From assembly GCA_046297695.1 (NCBI GenBank), contig JBKBHF010000011.1, positions 1 through 64,000 of the forward strand: a stretch of DNA of 64,000 nucleotides, given 5' to 3'. This document shows positions 60,241 to 64,000 of this stretch, piece by piece. The notes beneath the pieces were generated by a model. It had not been told where the DNA came from and searched no databases. It saw only the letters and a list, made by a program, of their open reading frames with translations. Position numbers and translations under genes: made by a program. Position 1 is the stretch's first letter; each line of letters starts with the position of its first letter. This DNA comes from Permianibacter sp046297695. Lineage in GTDB: Bacteria; Pseudomonadota; Gammaproteobacteria; Enterobacterales; Permianibacteraceae.

Positions 60241-61110
60241 TCAGGCCCCGTCGTTTTCCGCCAGCGTTTTCTTCAACTCCAGCGCTTTTTTGTACAGCGG
60301 TTTGTGCGGCAGGCCGGTCAGTTGTTCGGCGACGGCCACCGCCCGTGACAAGGGCATGTCCGGTAGCAGCAGGCTCAGCACGCGCGCGGCCTGATCGTCG
60401 GTTTCCGTTTCGCTACGCTCCGGCGTTCCGGCGATCATCAACACGATTTCGCCGCGTTGCTGGTCACTGTCTTGCTCGACGCGAGCCACCAGTTCCGCCA
60501 GCGTGCCATCGAGAAACGTTTCGAAGGTTTTGGTCAGTTCGCGCGCCAGCACGGCGGGCCGATCGGCGCCGAAGGCACTCGCCGCATCCTGCAGCGTTTC
60601 CAGAATCCGGTGTGGCGCTTCGTAGAACACCAGCGTGCGCGGATCGCGTGCCAAGGCTTGCAGGCGTTCGCGGCGGGCCCCGGCCTTGGCCGGCAGAAAA
60701 CCTTCGAAGCTGAAGCGATCGGTCGGCAGCCCGGCACAGGACAGTGCCGCGATCAGCGCACACGGCCCCGGCACCGGTGCCACCCGGAACCCCTGTGCGC
60801 GCAGCTCGCGCACCAGCTTGAAGCCGGGATCGCTGATGAGCGGCGTGCCGGCATCGGAGATCAGTGCCAGCGTTTCGCCCTGGCCGAGCAGTCCGGCCAG
60901 CTCGGCCACGCGCTGCTGTTCGTTATGCTCGTGCAGCGAGCGCAGCGGTGTGCGGATATCGTGGTGGTGTAGCAAGGTCTGGCTGTGCCGCGTGTCTTCG
61001 GCGTAAACCGTATGCGCCTCGCGCAGCACGCTGATGGCGCGTGCCGACCAGTCGGCAAGATTGCCGATCGGGGTCGCAACCACATACAAAACTCCGGCCC
61101 CTGCCGTCAT
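60241..61110 (-). CDS. rsmI: 16S rRNA (cytidine-1402-2'-O) methyltransferase
   Basis: SAM-dependent enzyme methylating the ribosomal P-site cytidine. Conserved LYVVATPIGNLADWS, ISDAGTPLISDPG, VPGPCA, EAPHRI and ELTKTFET blocks. 289 residues from ATG 61110. Divergent from lpoA, the usual gammaproteobacterial neighbourhood. Confidence 0.96.
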   Translation of the reverse strand: MTAGAGVLYVVATPIGNLADWSARAISVLREAHTVYAEDTRHSQTLLHHHDIRTPLRSLHEHNEQQRVAELAGLLGQGETLALISDAGTPLISDPGFKLVRELRAQGFRVAPVPGPCALIAALSCAGLPTDRFSFEGFLPAKAGARRERLQALARDPRTLVFYEAPHRILETLQDAASAFGADRPAVLARELTKTFETFLDGTLAELVARVEQDSDQQRGEIVLMIAGTPERSETETDDQAARVLSLLLPDMPLSRAVAVAEQLTGLPHKPLYKKALELKKTLAENDGA

Positions 61111-61149
61111 AATGACCGCCTTTGCTGTCTGCCTTGTTGAAGAGTGCGC

Positions 61150-63027
61150 ATGATGCCTTATCGCCGCCCCGTTCGCCGCTGGTTGCTGTTGTCCAGCTTG
61201 CTGCTGGCTCCGCTCGCCGGTTGCGTGGACTCGCTGCGCGTACAAGATCCGGACCGGCACCCGCCGCTGCGCGATGCCGAATATTTTCTGGAGGCGGCGA
61301 AAACCGCGAGCGGCACCCGGGCCGCGCTGATGCGGTTGTCGGCCGGCGAGCTGCTGCTGCGCGATCAGCGCTACGAACAGGCGGTCGGCATACTGGAAGC
61401 ATTGAAGGACCAGCCGCTCAGTGAGGAAGACCGCCGCCGTCTGTATCTGGCGCTCGGCGAAGGCCTGTCAGCGGTCGGCCGCTTCCATGATGCCGTTGCC
61501 GCGCTTGATTTGGTGCCGCGGGCAGAGCGGATGGACCGCGATGCCTACCGCCGCTACCTGCAATTGAAGGTGGATGCCTTGGTTGGCGATGGCCGGCCGG
61601 TGGAGGCTGCTGCCAATCGCTTGCTGCTCGGCACCCAGCTCGATCGCGCCGACCGCCCGGCCAATGATCGGGCGATCTGGCAGCTGCTGAAAGGGCTCAA
61701 TACCGACACCCTGTTCCAGTACCGCGGCAGCATTCAGTCCGGCCAGCTGGCAGGCTGGCTCGATCTGGCCCTGCTTTATCAGCGCTACAGCCGCAGCCCG
61801 GACGGCCTGCCGGAAGCGCTGAGCAACTGGCAGCAGCGGCACCCGAGCCATCCGGCGGTCGACAACCTGCCGGAAGAACTGCGCCGCGCCGCCAGCGCCG
61901 ACCGGCTGAGTTTTCAGCAAGTTGCCGTGCTGCTGCCGCTGACCGGCCGCTATGCCGGCACCGGCCGGCTGATTCGCGACGGTCTGCTGGCCGGCTTCTA
62001 CAACAGTGACGACGCCGAATCGGGCCTGCAGCTGAAAATCTATGACAGCGCCAGCGCCGACATCGTCGCACTCTACAACCAGGCGGTGGCTGAAGGCGCT
62101 GGCGCTGTGGTCGGTCCCCTGGTCAAGGAGCAGCTGCAACAGCTGACTGCGCTCGGCAGCCTGCCGGTGCCGACCCTGGCGATGAACATGACCGACGACC
62201 CCAGCCAGCGTGCCGACCAGCTGTTCCAGTTCGGCCTGCCGGTCGAGGACGAAGCGGAGCAAGTGGCCACTCGCGCGCTGATGAGCTTCCGGCAAGCCTT
62301 GATCGTCAGTAACGATGATGTCGTCGGCGAGCGGGCCGCGCAGACCATGGCGCAAGCCTTCGAGATGGGCGGCGGCAGCGTGCTCGCCAGCGTCAAACTC
62401 GGCCCGGACCACCAGATCGAAGCCAACGTTGCCAACATGCTTGGCGTCGAAGCCTCCCGGAACCGGATGAAACTCCTGCAGCAGACACTCGGCAAGGAGC
62501 TTGGCTTCCAGGTCCGGCGCCGGCAAGACATCGACGTCATCCTGCTCGCCGCCAAGCCCAGCAGCGCGCGCCGCTTGAAACCGTTCGTCAATTTCTATTT
62601 CGGTCAGGACATCCCGATTCTGGCAACCTCGCAGCTCTACACCGGCCAGAGCCAGCCCGCGCTGGACGGCGATCTGAACGGCATCGAGTTCTGCGATGCA
62701 CCGTGGTTGCTGGACGAAGGCGAAGCCACCCGGCATGAACGCCAGCGCGTTGCCAGCCTGTGGCCCGCCGCCGTCGGCAGCCAAGCCCGCTTGTTCGCGC
62801 TCGGCTATGATGCCTGGCGCTTGCTGCCGGAGCTGCAGCGGCTGTACGCCTTCCCGGATTATCGGGTCAGCGGCCTGTCCGGGCTGTTGCGCGTCGATGG
62901 TGCCGGTCGCATTCACCGCGCCTTGCCCTGGGCTCGGTTCCGTGACGGCAAACCGGTCGCCACCCAGGCAGCGATCGAGACACTGCCGGTGGCACCGGTT
63001 CCGGTCGGAAGCGGCGACGACGAATGA
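61150..63027 (+). CDS. lpoA: Penicillin-binding protein activator LpoA
   Basis: Outer-membrane lipoprotein that activates PBP1A. Lipobox LLLAPLAGC near residue 25; N-terminal TPR-like helical region (about 40-250); C-terminal periplasmic-binding-protein-like domain starting VAVLLPLTGRYAGTG. About 625 residues from ATG 61150. Followed by yraN with an ATGA overlap, as in enterobacteria. Confidence 0.94.
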   Translation: MMPYRRPVRRWLLLSSLLLAPLAGCVDSLRVQDPDRHPPLRDAEYFLEAAKTASGTRAALMRLSAGELLLRDQRYEQAVGILEALKDQPLSEEDRRRLYLALGEGLSAVGRFHDAVAALDLVPRAERMDRDAYRRYLQLKVDALVGDGRPVEAAANRLLLGTQLDRADRPANDRAIWQLLKGLNTDTLFQYRGSIQSGQLAGWLDLALLYQRYSRSPDGLPEALSNWQQRHPSHPAVDNLPEELRRAASADRLSFQQVAVLLPLTGRYAGTGRLIRDGLLAGFYNSDDAESGLQLKIYDSASADIVALYNQAVAEGAGAVVGPLVKEQLQQLTALGSLPVPTLAMNMTDDPSQRADQLFQFGLPVEDEAEQVATRALMSFRQALIVSNDDVVGERAAQTMAQAFEMGGGSVLASVKLGPDHQIEANVANMLGVEASRNRMKLLQQTLGKELGFQVRRRQDIDVILLAAKPSSARRLKPFVNFYFGQDIPILATSQLYTGQSQPALDGDLNGIEFCDAPWLLDEGEATRHERQRVASLWPAAVGSQARLFALGYDAWRLLPELQRLYAFPDYRVSGLSGLLRVDGAGRIHRALPWARFRDGKPVATQAAIETLPVAPVPVGSGDDE

Positions 63028-63389
63028 CCATCGTCGCCAAACTGCAGCGCATGCTGCGCGGGCGCGCCGGCGAAGACCGCGCCGCTACGCATTTGCAACA
63101 GGCCGGATTGACGCTGATCGCACGCAATGTCCGTTACCGCGGCGGCGAACTCGATCTGGTAATGCAGGAACAGGGCACGCTGGTCTTTGTCGAAGTCCGC
63201 GTGCGCAACAGCACTGGCTTTGGCAGCGCCGCCGAATCGGTCACGCGGCAAAAGCAGCAGCGCCTGATATTGGCCGCACAATTGTTTTTGCAGCAACACC
63301 CGGAGCATCAGCGGCGCGCTTGTCGCTTCGATGTGGTGAGCATCACCGGCACGGATTTGCTTTGGCTGAAGAACGCGTTCAGCACCTGA
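63024..63389 (+). CDS. yraN: YraN/UPF0102 family endonuclease-like protein
   Basis: 121 residues with the restriction-endonuclease-like core GELDLVM then LVFVEVRVR (usual VFVEVK) . The function is unknown. Start is inside lpoA (ATGA), implying translational coupling. Confidence 0.92.
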   Translation: MTIVAKLQRMLRGRAGEDRAATHLQQAGLTLIARNVRYRGGELDLVMQEQGTLVFVEVRVRNSTGFGSAAESVTRQKQQRLILAAQLFLQQHPEHQRRACRFDVVSITGTDLLWLKNAFST

Positions 63390-63447
63390 CGGCCAGCGGC
63401 CGTGACGGCTGAGCGGGCGGAAACCGAATTTTTCTGAGGAGTCAAAC

Positions 63448-64000
63448 ATGGATCCGGCACAACAGCGCATCCAAGATCTGTTCAACGAAAGTATTCAAAC
63501 CAAAATTGCCTCGGTCGAATTGCTGTCCGGCACGATCGCCCGTGCCGGCGCGGCCATGGTGCAGGCGCTGCTGAACGGCAACAAGATCCTCGCCTGCGGC
63601 AACGGCGGTTCGGCCGGCGATGCCGCCCATTTCTCATCGGAAATGCTGAACCGGTTTGAGCGCGAGCGGCCGAGTCTGCCGGCCATTGCGCTCACCACCG
63701 ATACCCCGACGCTGACTTCGATTGCCAACGACTACCACTACAATCAGGTGTTCTCGAAGCAGATCAACGCGCTCGGACAGGCCGGCGACATCCTGTTGGC
63801 GATTTCAACCAGCGGCAACTCGAAGAACGTCATCGCGGCGATGGAAGCGGCGCTGAACCGCGACATGGTGATCGTCGCGCTGACCGGTCGCGATGGCGGC
63901 AGCATGGCCGGTCTGCTCGGTCCCAACGATGTCGAAGTGCGGGTGCCGTCCAACTCCACGGCGCGCATTCAGGAAGTACATCTGCTGGTCATTCACTGCC
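63448..64000 (+). CDS. diaA: SIS-domain DnaA initiator-associating protein DiaA (partial)
   Basis: 184 residues before the window ends. SIS core CGNGGSAGDAAHF and ALTTDTPTLTSIAND, with ISTSGNSKNVIAA. Order lpoA-yraN-diaA and the NRFERERPSLPAIAL pattern favour DiaA over the related phosphoheptose isomerase GmhA. DiaA tetramers help DnaA load at oriC. AGGAG at 63436-63440 precedes ATG 63448. The 3' end lies beyond the window. Confidence 0.88.
   Translation, partial: MDPAQQRIQDLFNESIQTKIASVELLSGTIARAGAAMVQALLNGNKILACGNGGSAGDAAHFSSEMLNRFERERPSLPAIALTTDTPTLTSIANDYHYNQVFSKQINALGQAGDILLAISTSGNSKNVIAAMEAALNRDMVIVALTGRDGGSMAGLLGPNDVEVRVPSNSTARIQEVHLLVIHC

Noticed and set aside
61468..62916. 482-residue minus-strand frame opposite lpoA
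   Set aside because: Antisense shadow of lpoA.

Overview
The window is chromosomal DNA from a GC-rich (about 60% by eye), aerobic, motile-type gammaproteobacterium. Evidence includes a Crp/Vfr-type regulator beside yhfA, amgK-murU-djlA, rpe-gph, thiD/thiE/hemL with a rubredoxin, rsmI next to lpoA-yraN-diaA, and a FimL-like twitching regulator. The gene content resembles pseudomonad-like or deep-branching gammaproteobacteria. I cannot name the genus from sequence alone. A 10-base N run at 50230-50239 marks an assembly gap.

Layout. 0.1-5 kb: a DUF3530-type protein faces a leftward cell-envelope block (OsmC/YhfA, AmgK, MurU, DjlA, PagL-like). 5-7 kb: crp with a possible autoregulatory site, then an AEC transporter. 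7-12.5 kb: an exosortase-A-type decarboxylase and acyl-CoA ligase pair, a VanZ-like membrane protein and a double Kdo/WaaP-like kinase, with no exosortase in view. 12.6-18 kb: FimL, a GFA protein, rpe, gph, a bacterial voltage-gated sodium channel and a trpG/pabA amidotransferase. 18-20.2 kb: a repeat-rich, partly AT-rich accessory islet with a transposase stub and small secreted or anchored proteins. 20.2-26.7 kb: 2-aminomuconate-semialdehyde dehydrogenase, an SDR with an altered active site, and three signalling genes (HD-GYP; PAS-PAS-GGDEF-EAL; H-NOX). 27-38 kb: a secreted pectinacetylesterase-like hydrolase, hemL, three overlapping small membrane-protein genes, pyrB, thiE, a secreted subtilase, thiD, rubredoxin. 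38-47 kb: an ABC exporter, then a rightward kynurenine-pathway operon. 47-51 kb: TPR-GGDEF protein, M28 peptidase, DUF1444-like protein. 51-59 kb: a leftward branched-chain amino-acid operon (leader peptide and attenuator, ilvC, ilvG, ilvM, cimA, ilvE, ilvD). 59-64 kb: TetR regulator, a small secreted protein, rsmI, lpoA, yraN and the start of diaA.

How the genes work together. The kynurenine operon (formamidase, kynureninase, kynurenine 3-monooxygenase, 3-hydroxyanthranilate dioxygenase, ACMS decarboxylase, aminomuconate deaminase), with the aldehyde dehydrogenase 19 kb away, would convert formylkynurenine through the 2-aminomuconate branch. Tryptophan 2,3-dioxygenase is not in the window. 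The ilv operon carries citramalate synthase rather than threonine deaminase, suggesting isoleucine is made from pyruvate and acetyl-CoA. Its 5' leader encodes a peptide with a dense Ile/Leu/Val run followed by a strong hairpin, which is classical attenuation. Four proteins with c-di-GMP domains or an adjacent NO/O2 sensor point to gas-responsive lifestyle switching.
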